Assembly: GCA_044426345.1 (NCBI GenBank)
Contig: JAWXUP010000115.1
Coordinates: 1 to 5,739 of the forward strand
DNA from: CAYJLC01 sp044426345
Lineage (GTDB): Bacteria; Bacillota; Clostridia; Oscillospirales; Butyricicoccaceae
Direction: 5' to 3'
DNA length: 5,739 nt
A program made the position numbers and the translations under genes. Shown here piece after piece: positions 1 through 4,505 of this stretch; position 1 is the stretch's first letter; each line of letters starts with the position of its first letter. Below the pieces are notes generated by a model. It did not search any database, was not told the DNA's origin, and saw nothing but the letters and a program-made list of their open reading frames with translations.

Positions 1-44
1 ACACATTTCTAGTTGGTAGAGTGGCATTTTATGGGGTGATATTT

Positions 45-137
45 ATGTGCAGGAGAAAGCGAGGTGGTCGTCGCAGTTACTTCGGACGGCAGTGCCGACC
101 GTTTTTACTAGGAAATAAGCCATTCTTGACGATTTAA
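45..137 (+). CDS. Small Arg-rich ORF of 30 codons, unknown function
   Basis: This short frame starts at ATG 45 and stops at TAA 135-137. A good ribosome binding site, GGGGTGAT at 33-40, lies at normal distance before it. The product begins MCRRKRGGRRSYFGRQC and ends FLLGNKPFLTI. Arg and Gly dominate the first half, so it is strongly basic, with two Cys and no membrane segment. I recognise no family. Most of the frame is much richer in G+C than the rest of the window. It also contains one copy of the AGGTGGTCG repeat word (read as Gly-Gly-Arg) and the 83-101 hairpin. It could be a small nucleic-acid-binding protein, a leader peptide acting on the hairpin, or a chance frame inside structured oriT DNA. 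The ribosome binding site is the main support for real translation. Confidence 0.4.
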   Translation: MCRRKRGGRRSYFGRQCRPFLLGNKPFLTI

Positions 138-239
138 ATCAAGGTGGTCGGATTTTGCAAACTGTGTCGGCTAGGTGGACGGATTTACAAAAAATCAAGG
201 AAACAAGCCATTTTAAAGGTGGTCGACTAGGTGGACAGA
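62..239 (+). repeat. Degenerate tandem repeats, candidate oriT or RHH-binding region
   Basis: The word AGGTGGTCG occurs at 62-70, 142-150 and 217-225. TCGGCTAGGTGGAC (167-180) recurs as TCGACTAGGTGGAC (223-236), with one mismatch. AAGCCATT occurs at 117-124 and 205-212, each after AGGAAA(T/C)A. The words keep the same order, so 109-183 and 197-239 look like two copies of one unit. The second copy lacks an inner stretch in two places, and a poorer third copy may lie at 52-70. The block ends just before an RHH gene and a relaxase gene, which is where oriT and accessory-protein sites usually lie. The repeats are seen directly; the oriT role is inferred, and I cannot place a nick site. Confidence 0.55.
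83..106 (+). terminator. GC hairpin plus T-run: terminator, attenuator or oriT hairpin
   Basis: CGG-A-CGGC and GCCG-A-CCG pair around an AGT loop, giving seven G/C pairs with one A-A mismatch, directly followed by TTTTT at 102-106. The form is that of an intrinsic terminator. It lies inside the frame of the 30-codon ORF and upstream of the RHH/relaxase genes, so it could act as an attenuator. Stable hairpins are also typical of oriT regions. The sequence alone does not decide between these. Confidence 0.5.
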
Positions 240-257
240 CGAAAAAAGGAGAATTTT

Positions 258-665
258 ATGGACGAAAATGAATATAAAAAAAGGTCAGCGATATGGCTGT
301 ACCCACAAACATTCAAAAATGTTGACGATAACTTAAGTAAAGATAATTGCAAAAATCGTAGCGAGTTTATAGAAAAAGCAATTGATTTTTACATTGGTTA
401 CATCAACAGTACAAACTCAACAAACTATTTATCAGATATTTTAGTAGACTCAGTAAAAGGTGTTATTAAAAGTAATGACAATAGAATGGCAAATAATATT
501 TTTCGACTAGCTGTTGAAGTTTCTGTAATGATGAATATTATGGCGTTTGGTTTGGAGATAAGTGAAGAACAACTTAGAACAACTAGAGCAAGGTGCATTG
601 AAGAAATAAAACGTAATCGTGGTCGAGTTGCTCTTGAAGATGCGATCGAACATCAAAATAGTTAA
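258..665 (+). CDS. Ribbon-helix-helix protein, probable relaxosome accessory factor
   Basis: A 135-residue protein. The chosen start is ATG 258, which follows AAGGAG (246-251) with six bases between. A GTG at 231 is in frame but has no such site and lies inside the repeat block. Residues 6-15 (KKRSAIWLYP) fit a DNA-contacting beta strand. Two helices follow at about 17-29 and 33-48, the second starting NRSEFIEKAI, which is the usual CopG/Arc-type RHH pattern. The C-terminal half is helical, with Met- and Ile-rich residues near 86-100 and a basic end, perhaps for oligomerisation or relaxase contact. Its stop lies two bases before the relaxase start. In mobilisation operons such proteins bind oriT and help the relaxase nick, and often repress their own operon. 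The upstream repeats are the likely target. The fold is fairly sure; the role comes from context. Confidence 0.75.
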   Translation: MDENEYKKRSAIWLYPQTFKNVDDNLSKDNCKNRSEFIEKAIDFYIGYINSTNSTNYLSDILVDSVKGVIKSNDNRMANNIFRLAVEVSVMMNIMAFGLEISEEQLRTTRARCIEEIKRNRGRVALEDAIEHQNS

Positions 666-667
666 TT

Positions 668-2017
668 ATGGCAAAGTTAATTATAAAAAACAGTTATCTA
701 AATTCAAAAAGTAAAGCTCATATAGGAAATTTAGTTAAATATATTTCCACTAGAGATGGAGTGCAAAAAGTTTTTGATGTAGATAAATCTGTTACAGAAA
801 ACCAAAAAAAATTAATTGATGATTTATTAAAGGAGTTTCCAACTGCTAAAAATTCTTTTGAGTATGAAGATTATAAATTAAATCCAAATTCTAAAACTGC
901 AAGTGATTTTATTGAAACTGCTATTGAACACAACTTAGACAGCATAGCTAAAAAAGAAAACTATGTCGGTTATATCGCAAACAGACCACAGGTTGAAAAA
1001 CTTGCAGAACATGGATTGTTTTCAGGTACTGATGAAAATATCGACCTTAAAAAAGTTACAGATGAAATTGTAAACCATAAAGGCTGTATATGGACACCGA
1101 TTATTTCTCTAAAACGTGATGATGCCTCAAGAGTTGACTTTGAAGATTACGAATCTTGGAAACATTTAATATCAGCCAATGCAACAGAGTGTGCAAGAGC
1201 GATGAAAATTCACCCAGACAATTTTAGGTGGTATGCAGCGTTTCACCAAGCAGACTCACACCCACATATTCATATGATTTGTTACAGCACAAACCCAAAG
1301 GAAGGCTATTTGACAACTACTGGTATTGAAAAAATAAAGTCAAAGTTAATGAATGAAATTTTTAGCCAAGAATTAAATCCATTATATCAAGAGAAAACAA
1401 TTCGCAGAGATAAGTTAAAAACTGAATTTAAAACTGCTGCCGAAAATTTACAAGAAAAAATATCTAGTGGCAATTTAGATAACCCACAATTAGAATTTTT
1501 AATGACAGAACTAAAAGAAAAGTTGGATAATACAACAGGCAAAAAAGTTTATGGTTTTTTAAGACCGAATGTAAAAGAACTAGTTGATAAAATTGTAGAC
1601 GAACTTGAAAAAATCCCTGAAATTGAAAATTGCTATGATTTATGGTGGGAAATACAACAAGAGATTTACTCAAATTATCAAGACAAAATTATAAAGCCAC
1701 TTCCACTATCTAAGCAAACAGAGTTTAAGTCAATTAAAAATATGATTATCTCTGAACTTATAAAAGAAGATAATATATTAAGTTTTGAAAATACGCAAAG
1801 TGAAAATTCCATTGCTCAAAAAGAAAGTTATACTAATTTAGATTTTAATAAATTAGCTTTAAATATTCTAAATTCTATAAGCAGAGTTTTTGAAGCTGAA
1901 AATAAAAATTTTGACAAACAATCTCAGCCCAAAATAGACAGCAATGCAATTCGTGAAATGCGAAAAAGAAAACAGGCACTTGGTCAGAAATTGGACTTAA
2001 AAGAAATGAAACTTTAA
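668..2017 (+). CDS. MobP3/MobL-type conjugative relaxase
   Basis: A 449-residue relaxase, which would nick one strand at oriT, stay linked to the 5' end through a tyrosine and guide it to the coupling protein. The histidine triad for metal binding is clear: H198, H200 and H202 in HPHIHMICYS, preceded by WYAAFHQADS. The N-terminal segment NLVKYISTRDGV (21-32) matches the conserved start of MobL/MobP3 relaxases, and Y25 is the best candidate nicking tyrosine. Residues 1-250 form the relaxase domain. About 250-449 is helical and charged, with a basic end (MRKRKQ) likely to contact DNA or partners. The length is complete for this family. There is no clear ribosome binding site before ATG 668, so translation is probably coupled to the RHH gene ending two bases upstream. 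The family call is from memory of motifs and gene context, not a search. Confidence 0.85.
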   Translation: MAKLIIKNSYLNSKSKAHIGNLVKYISTRDGVQKVFDVDKSVTENQKKLIDDLLKEFPTAKNSFEYEDYKLNPNSKTASDFIETAIEHNLDSIAKKENYVGYIANRPQVEKLAEHGLFSGTDENIDLKKVTDEIVNHKGCIWTPIISLKRDDASRVDFEDYESWKHLISANATECARAMKIHPDNFRWYAAFHQADSHPHIHMICYSTNPKEGYLTTTGIEKIKSKLMNEIFSQELNPLYQEKTIRRDKLKTEFKTAAENLQEKISSGNLDNPQLEFLMTELKEKLDNTTGKKVYGFLRPNVKELVDKIVDELEKIPEIENCYDLWWEIQQEIYSNYQDKIIKPLPLSKQTEFKSIKNMIISELIKEDNILSFENTQSENSIAQKESYTNLDFNKLALNILNSISRVFEAENKNFDKQSQPKIDSNAIREMRKRKQALGQKLDLKEMKL

Positions 2018-2027
2018 TATTATATGC

Positions 2028-2056
2028 TTGAATTTAAACTTTTTAAATGTTAGAAT
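2028..2056 (+). promoter_or_regulatory. Extended -10 promoter for the pentapeptide gene
   Basis: TTGAAT (2028-2033), a 17-base spacer and TAGAAT (2051-2056) form a sigma-A-type promoter. TGT directly before the -10 gives a full extended -10 (TGnTAGAAT). Transcription would begin near 2063, leaving a short leader before the start at 2084. This makes the pentapeptide gene independent of the relaxase operon. Confidence 0.7.
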
Positions 2057-2071
2057 TATTACAAACGTTAT

Positions 2072-2077
2072 AAGGAG
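2072..2077 (+). promoter_or_regulatory. Ribosome binding site of the pentapeptide gene
   Basis: AAGGAG lies six bases before ATG 2084, near-ideal spacing. It fixes the start of the pentapeptide protein and suggests efficient translation. Confidence 0.8.
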
Positions 2078-2083
2078 TTTAAC

Positions 2084-2734
2084 ATGGCTAGAAAATTTGT
2101 TTGGAAATCCCCTAATTTACCAGAAGTTTTTGAATGTACAGAAAATGAACTGTTCGAAAATATAGATGAAGAAATTTATTCTACTGAGTTTATAGATGTA
2201 GTAAAAAGCAACGAAGATTTTTACAATTATACTTTTACAAAAGTTCTCTTTAAAAAGTGCAAATTTGATAATGTTTCTTTTGAAAAATGCACATTTGATG
2301 ATGTGATTTTTGATAATTGCTCTTTTAGTGAGTGTGATTTTGTGGGTAGCAATTTTGGTGTTGTAGAGTTCATCAATTCAAATTATAGAAATTCAGATTT
2401 TTCAGAAAGTAGTTTTTATTGTGCTAGTTTTGATAATTGTAATTTCAAATATGCGAACCTCACAAAGTGCAGAGTAAATGGATTTAAAGATGTGAGCAGT
2501 GATTTTAGTAATACTTTCTTTGCTGAATGTAAATTAAGTGAATTGAATTTAAGCAAAACATCTTTTAAGTATACCGACTTTTTCCAAACTTCATTGAAAA
2601 ATATTGATTTTAGCGATTGCGATATCGATGGAATTGTAGTGTCGGAAAGCAAGGATGAACTAAAAGGTATAATTGTAAATCAATTTCAAGCAATAGATTT
2701 GGCGAGAATGTTTGGCATAAAAATTAAAGAATAA
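2084..2734 (+). CDS. Pentapeptide-repeat protein, Qnr-like in size
   Basis: A 216-residue protein. From residue 51 to 186 every fifth residue is F, L, Y, I or V at 27 of 28 positions; the exception is D136. Two places earlier there is very often Cys, Ser or Asn, as in KKCKF, EKCTF and DNCSF. This is the right-handed quadrilateral beta helix, about seven coils. Residues 1-50 are acidic and not repetitive. The end (LKGIIVNQFQAIDLARMFGI) looks like the C-terminal helix through which such proteins dimerise. Qnr and MfpA proteins are of similar length, mimic DNA and protect gyrase from quinolones, but the long N-terminal segment and single break differ from their usual loop plan. Function may thus be topoisomerase protection, immunity or something unrelated. 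It has its own promoter and terminator and looks like cargo. Confidence 0.85.
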   Translation: MARKFVWKSPNLPEVFECTENELFENIDEEIYSTEFIDVVKSNEDFYNYTFTKVLFKKCKFDNVSFEKCTFDDVIFDNCSFSECDFVGSNFGVVEFINSNYRNSDFSESSFYCASFDNCNFKYANLTKCRVNGFKDVSSDFSNTFFAECKLSELNLSKTSFKYTDFFQTSLKNIDFSDCDIDGIVVSESKDELKGIIVNQFQAIDLARMFGIKIKE

Positions 2735-2745
2735 ATTTAAATGTG

Positions 2746-2785
2746 ATAAGCAGATAACTGTAAAAAGTTGTCTGCTTATTTTTTT
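2746..2785 (+). terminator. Strong intrinsic terminator after the pentapeptide gene
   Basis: ATAAGCAGATAACT (2746-2759) pairs with AGTTGTCTGCTTAT (2766-2779), a 14-base stem with one G-U pair and the loop GTAAAA. The T-run reaches 2785. It ends transcripts of the pentapeptide gene. It is only six bases before the ribosome binding site of the next small ORF, leaving no room for a separate promoter in between. Confidence 0.9.
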
Positions 2786-2801
2786 ATACAAAGGGAGTTA
2801 T

Positions 2802-2888
2802 ATGAAACGAAAAAAGAAATTAATTAAGGCGAAGCCGAAAGGCAACCCTCCTAAAAAAATAAAATATCATAGAAAGGTGAGAAGATAA
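2802..2888 (+). CDS. Lys/Arg-rich 28-residue small protein coupled to the TOPRIM gene
   Basis: The frame starts at ATG 2802 after AAGGGAG (2791-2797), a good ribosome binding site at normal spacing. Its stop TAA (2886-2888) shares one base with the ATG of the TOPRIM gene, giving TAATG. The product begins MKRKKKLIKAKPKG and ends HRKVRR; well over half of its residues are Lys or Arg, with no acidic residue and no Cys. I know no family for it. It could be a small DNA- or RNA-binding protein, or a short leader frame whose translation delivers ribosomes to the TOPRIM start. The ribosome binding site and exact overlap favour real translation. The extreme composition in an A-rich stretch is the main reason for doubt. 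Confidence 0.6.
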   Translation: MKRKKKLIKAKPKGNPPKKIKYHRKVRR

Positions 2889-3832
2889 TGGCAAAATATA
2901 TTCATTTTACAGATGAAGAAAAACAGCGTGCGAACAGCGTTGATCTTGAAGATTTTCTAAGATTTAAAGGTGAAAAGTTAATTAAATCAGGGCGAGAAAA
3001 TAGGCTTGAAAGTAATCATAGTATAACTGTTCGTGGTAATACTTGGTTCGACCACGCTACCGAAAAAGGTGGATATGCTATAGATTTTATAAAAATGTTT
3101 TATAACCTAGAGTTTACAGATGCCGTTACAGAACTTTTAGGTAATACAAACATTGCATACCGAAGTTATGAAAAGCAAGTCGAAGAACCCAAAGAGTTTA
3201 AGCCACCTGATAAAAATTCTAACAACCGAAAAGTATTTGCGTATTTAACAAAGCACCGATGTATCGAACCATCGGTGCTAACCTTTTTCATAAAAGAAAA
3301 TCTTATTTATGAAAGTAAAGAATTCAGCAAAAATAAATCAAAAGAATATAACAACGCTGTTTTTGTTGGTTTAGATAAAGACAAAAATCAATCTCATATT
3401 CATAAACGCAGTATATTTTCATTTGGTAAAAGATTTGTTCAAAATATCGAAGGTGGCAACCCAAGACACAGCTTCAATTTTTGTGGTGGCTCAGACAGAT
3501 TGTATGTTTTTGAATCACCCATAGATATGCTCTCCTTTATATCAATTCATAAAGATACAAACTGGAAACAGCACCATTATGTTGCTCTGTGTGGGGTTTC
3601 ATCGTATGCGATGATGTATCAAATGGAAAATAATAATATAAATCACGTTGTTTTCTGTTTAGATAATGATGATGCTGGGCAAAAAGCTATCTTTAGGCTT
3701 GAAAAACTAGTCGAAGAAAAAGGACTATCACACAGTGTGATAGTCCCGAATAATAAAGATTTTAACGAAGATTTAGTAGAAAATTTAAAACCAAGTCAAC
3801 CCACGCATACTTGTGAAATGGCGATCAAATAA
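2888..3832 (+). CDS. DnaG-like TOPRIM protein with DUF3991-type region
   Basis: A 314-residue protein. Residues 15-85 resemble the N-terminal part of DnaG-like primases (NSVDLEDFLR, then TWFDHATEKGGYAIDFI), but without the zinc-binding cysteines, and are followed by a DUF3991-like region at about 110-190. The TOPRIM fold covers about 203-300. E209 in LYVFESPIDM is the catalytic glutamate motif, and D259 and D261 in FCLDNDDAG form the DxD metal site. KDFNEDL (290-296) is the usual closing motif. All TOPRIM residues are present, so activity is plausible. Such proteins are common beside coupling and relaxase genes in clostridial conjugative elements and are thought to act in primer synthesis or DNA processing, though this is not firmly shown. 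AAAGGTGA before ATG 2888 and the overlap with the small ORF support this start. Two perfect inverted repeats lie inside the gene. Confidence 0.85.
   Translation: MAKYIHFTDEEKQRANSVDLEDFLRFKGEKLIKSGRENRLESNHSITVRGNTWFDHATEKGGYAIDFIKMFYNLEFTDAVTELLGNTNIAYRSYEKQVEEPKEFKPPDKNSNNRKVFAYLTKHRCIEPSVLTFFIKENLIYESKEFSKNKSKEYNNAVFVGLDKDKNQSHIHKRSIFSFGKRFVQNIEGGNPRHSFNFCGGSDRLYVFESPIDMLSFISIHKDTNWKQHHYVALCGVSSYAMMYQMENNNINHVVFCLDNDDAGQKAIFRLEKLVEEKGLSHSVIVPNNKDFNEDLVENLKPSQPTHTCEMAIK
3252..3279. repeat. Perfect inverted repeat inside the TOPRIM gene (10-base arms)
   Basis: AGCACCGATG (3252-3261) and CATCGGTGCT (3270-3279) are exact reverse complements around an eight-base loop. The stem is G/C-rich for this window and is followed by AACCTTTTTC, so it could form an mRNA hairpin or weak terminator. 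It encodes residues 122-131 of the TOPRIM protein. Confidence 0.75.
3722..3746. repeat. Perfect 12-base palindrome inside the TOPRIM gene
   Basis: GGACTATCACAC and GTGTGATAGTCC are exact reverse complements around a single central A. It lies at TOPRIM residues 279-287. With a one-base centre it suits binding by a dimeric DNA-binding protein better than an RNA hairpin. No T-run follows, so it is not a terminator. Confidence 0.8.
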
Positions 3833-3835
3833 AAT

Positions 3836-4159
3836 TTAATTAAAATCATCAGTGATAATATAACTCCAGTTACGTTTTGAGTATAAAAATCTTTGCACAA
3901 CAACGGTTTTTTCATTTTCGTTAACACGATAGAACAGTGTATAATTTTTAATTTGTATAGAACGAAAACCTTGCTTAGACAGAAAATCGTCATTAACTAA
4001 TTGATGTCGTGTTGGCATTTCAGAAAGACTATTAACATTTTCATCAATTAGGTCTAGTAGAGAATTAGCAGCATACGGATTTTGTAGTTCAAACGAAATA
4101 TATTTAGCTGTTTCTAAAATGTCACGCTCTGCATTTTCTGTGATAATTATACTATACAT
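3836..4159 (-). CDS. RelE/ParE-family toxin
   Basis: A 107-residue protein of the ParE/RelE fold. The start MYSIIITENAERDILETAKYI gives the first beta strand and helix pair. RSIQIKNYTLFYRVNENEKTVVVQRFLYSKRNW gives the C-terminal sheet, with conserved FY and a basic end; quoted in parts here, these lie at about 67-97. Family members either poison gyrase (ParE type) or cut mRNA on the ribosome (RelE type); the sequence looks nearer ParE but the target cannot be read from it. Its ATG (4157-4159) lies inside the end of the antitoxin gene, an eight-base overlap typical of such pairs, and its ribosome binding site is weak, so translation is probably coupled. It converges on the TOPRIM gene with three bases between. 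Length is normal and the gene appears intact. Confidence 0.85.
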   Translation of the reverse strand: MYSIIITENAERDILETAKYISFELQNPYAANSLLDLIDENVNSLSEMPTRHQLVNDDFLSKQGFRSIQIKNYTLFYRVNENEKTVVVQRFLYSKRNWSYIITDDFN

Positions 4160-4421
4160 CAGCGTTTATCTCGTTTCTGATACTTGCCATGGCATCTTTA
4201 AAAGGGCGAGTTTTGCCCTCTTGTTCGTCACGAAGTCCGTCTTCAAGCAAGGAATACAATTCGTATTTTCCACAAAGTTTTTCGTAAGTTTCTATACTCA
4301 AAACAGCTAAATCACCTTTGCCATTCTTAGTAATAAAAACAGGTTCGGAATATTTATGGCAAATTTCAGAAATTTGATTATAGTTATTTCTTAAATCCGC
4401 ACTAGGTCTTATAGTTGGCAT
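4152..4421 (-). CDS. Phd/YefM-family antitoxin
   Basis: An 89-residue antitoxin that would bind and silence the downstream toxin and repress its own promoter with it. The N-terminal part MPTIRPSADLRNNYNQIS and the following EPVFITKNGKGDLAVLS are the hallmark of the Phd/YefM DNA-binding domain. Residues from about 55 (YSLLEDGLRDEQEG) to the end form the acidic tail that wraps the toxin. GAGGTGAT lies just upstream of ATG 4421-4419 as a strong ribosome binding site, so the antitoxin should be made in excess of the weakly initiated toxin. The pair lies against the direction of the surrounding transfer genes, as an inserted stabilisation module would. Confidence 0.9.
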   Translation of the reverse strand: MPTIRPSADLRNNYNQISEICHKYSEPVFITKNGKGDLAVLSIETYEKLCGKYELYSLLEDGLRDEQEGKTRPFKDAMASIRNEINADV

Positions 4422-4450
4422 AGAATCACCTCATTAATTATTATAGTCAA

Positions 4451-4479
4451 ATTATATCAAATTGTTGATATAAAATCAA
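4451..4479 (-). promoter_or_regulatory. Promoter of the toxin-antitoxin operon
   Basis: Read on the minus strand, TTGATT (4479-4474), 17 bases, then TATAAT (4456-4451), with TGA directly before it giving an extended -10. This is a near-consensus sigma-A promoter that fires leftward about 30 bases before the antitoxin start. Confidence 0.8.
4452..4473. promoter_or_regulatory. Operator of the toxin-antitoxin pair
   Basis: TTATATCAA (4452-4460) and TTGATATAA (4465-4473) are perfect inverted repeats with ATTG between. They cover the spacer and most of the -10 of the leftward promoter. A similar half-site, TTATAGTCAA, lies at 4441-4450. Phd/YefM antitoxins repress by binding such palindromes over their own promoter, so this is the likely autoregulation site. 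Confidence 0.75.
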
Positions 4480-4492
4480 GTTTATTTTGAAA

Positions 4493-4499
4493 GAAGGGA
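4493..4499 (+). promoter_or_regulatory. Ribosome binding site that decides the coupling-protein start
   Basis: GAAGGGA at 4493-4499 lies six bases before ATA 4506 and is the only good ribosome binding site upstream of the VirD4-like frame. The first in-frame ATG (4572) has none. Confidence 0.55.
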
Positions 4500-4505
4500 A
4501 AGATA

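Noticed and set aside
231..257. GTG start for the RHH protein, adding nine residues
   Set aside because: It lies within the repeat block and lacks a ribosome binding site; ATG 258 has AAGGAG six bases upstream.
1..257. CRISPR array
   Set aside because: The repeats are short, imperfect and unevenly spaced, with no repeat-spacer pattern.
1464..1673. Minus-strand 69-codon frame inside the relaxase gene
   Set aside because: It is a shadow of a well-supported gene, with low-complexity Leu/Phe composition and no domain or context.
2416..2652. Minus-strand 78-codon frame inside the pentapeptide gene
   Set aside because: It is antisense to the regular five-residue repeats; its Leu/Ser richness simply mirrors them.
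3835..3844. TTTAATTAAA between TOPRIM and toxin as a shared two-way terminator
   Set aside because: It is a 10-base AT palindrome with no loop and no G/C pairs, too weak to be a terminator.
3796..3993. Minus-strand 65-codon frame over the TOPRIM/toxin junction
   Set aside because: It overlaps the ParE-like toxin in another frame and shows no family features.
4119..4310. Plus-strand 63-codon frame opposite the toxin-antitoxin pair
   Set aside because: It is antisense to two recognised genes and has no ribosome binding site.
4465..4493. Rightward promoter for virD4 using TTGATA at 4465-4470
   Set aside because: No acceptable -10 lies 16-18 bases downstream; the motif is the right arm of the toxin-antitoxin operator.
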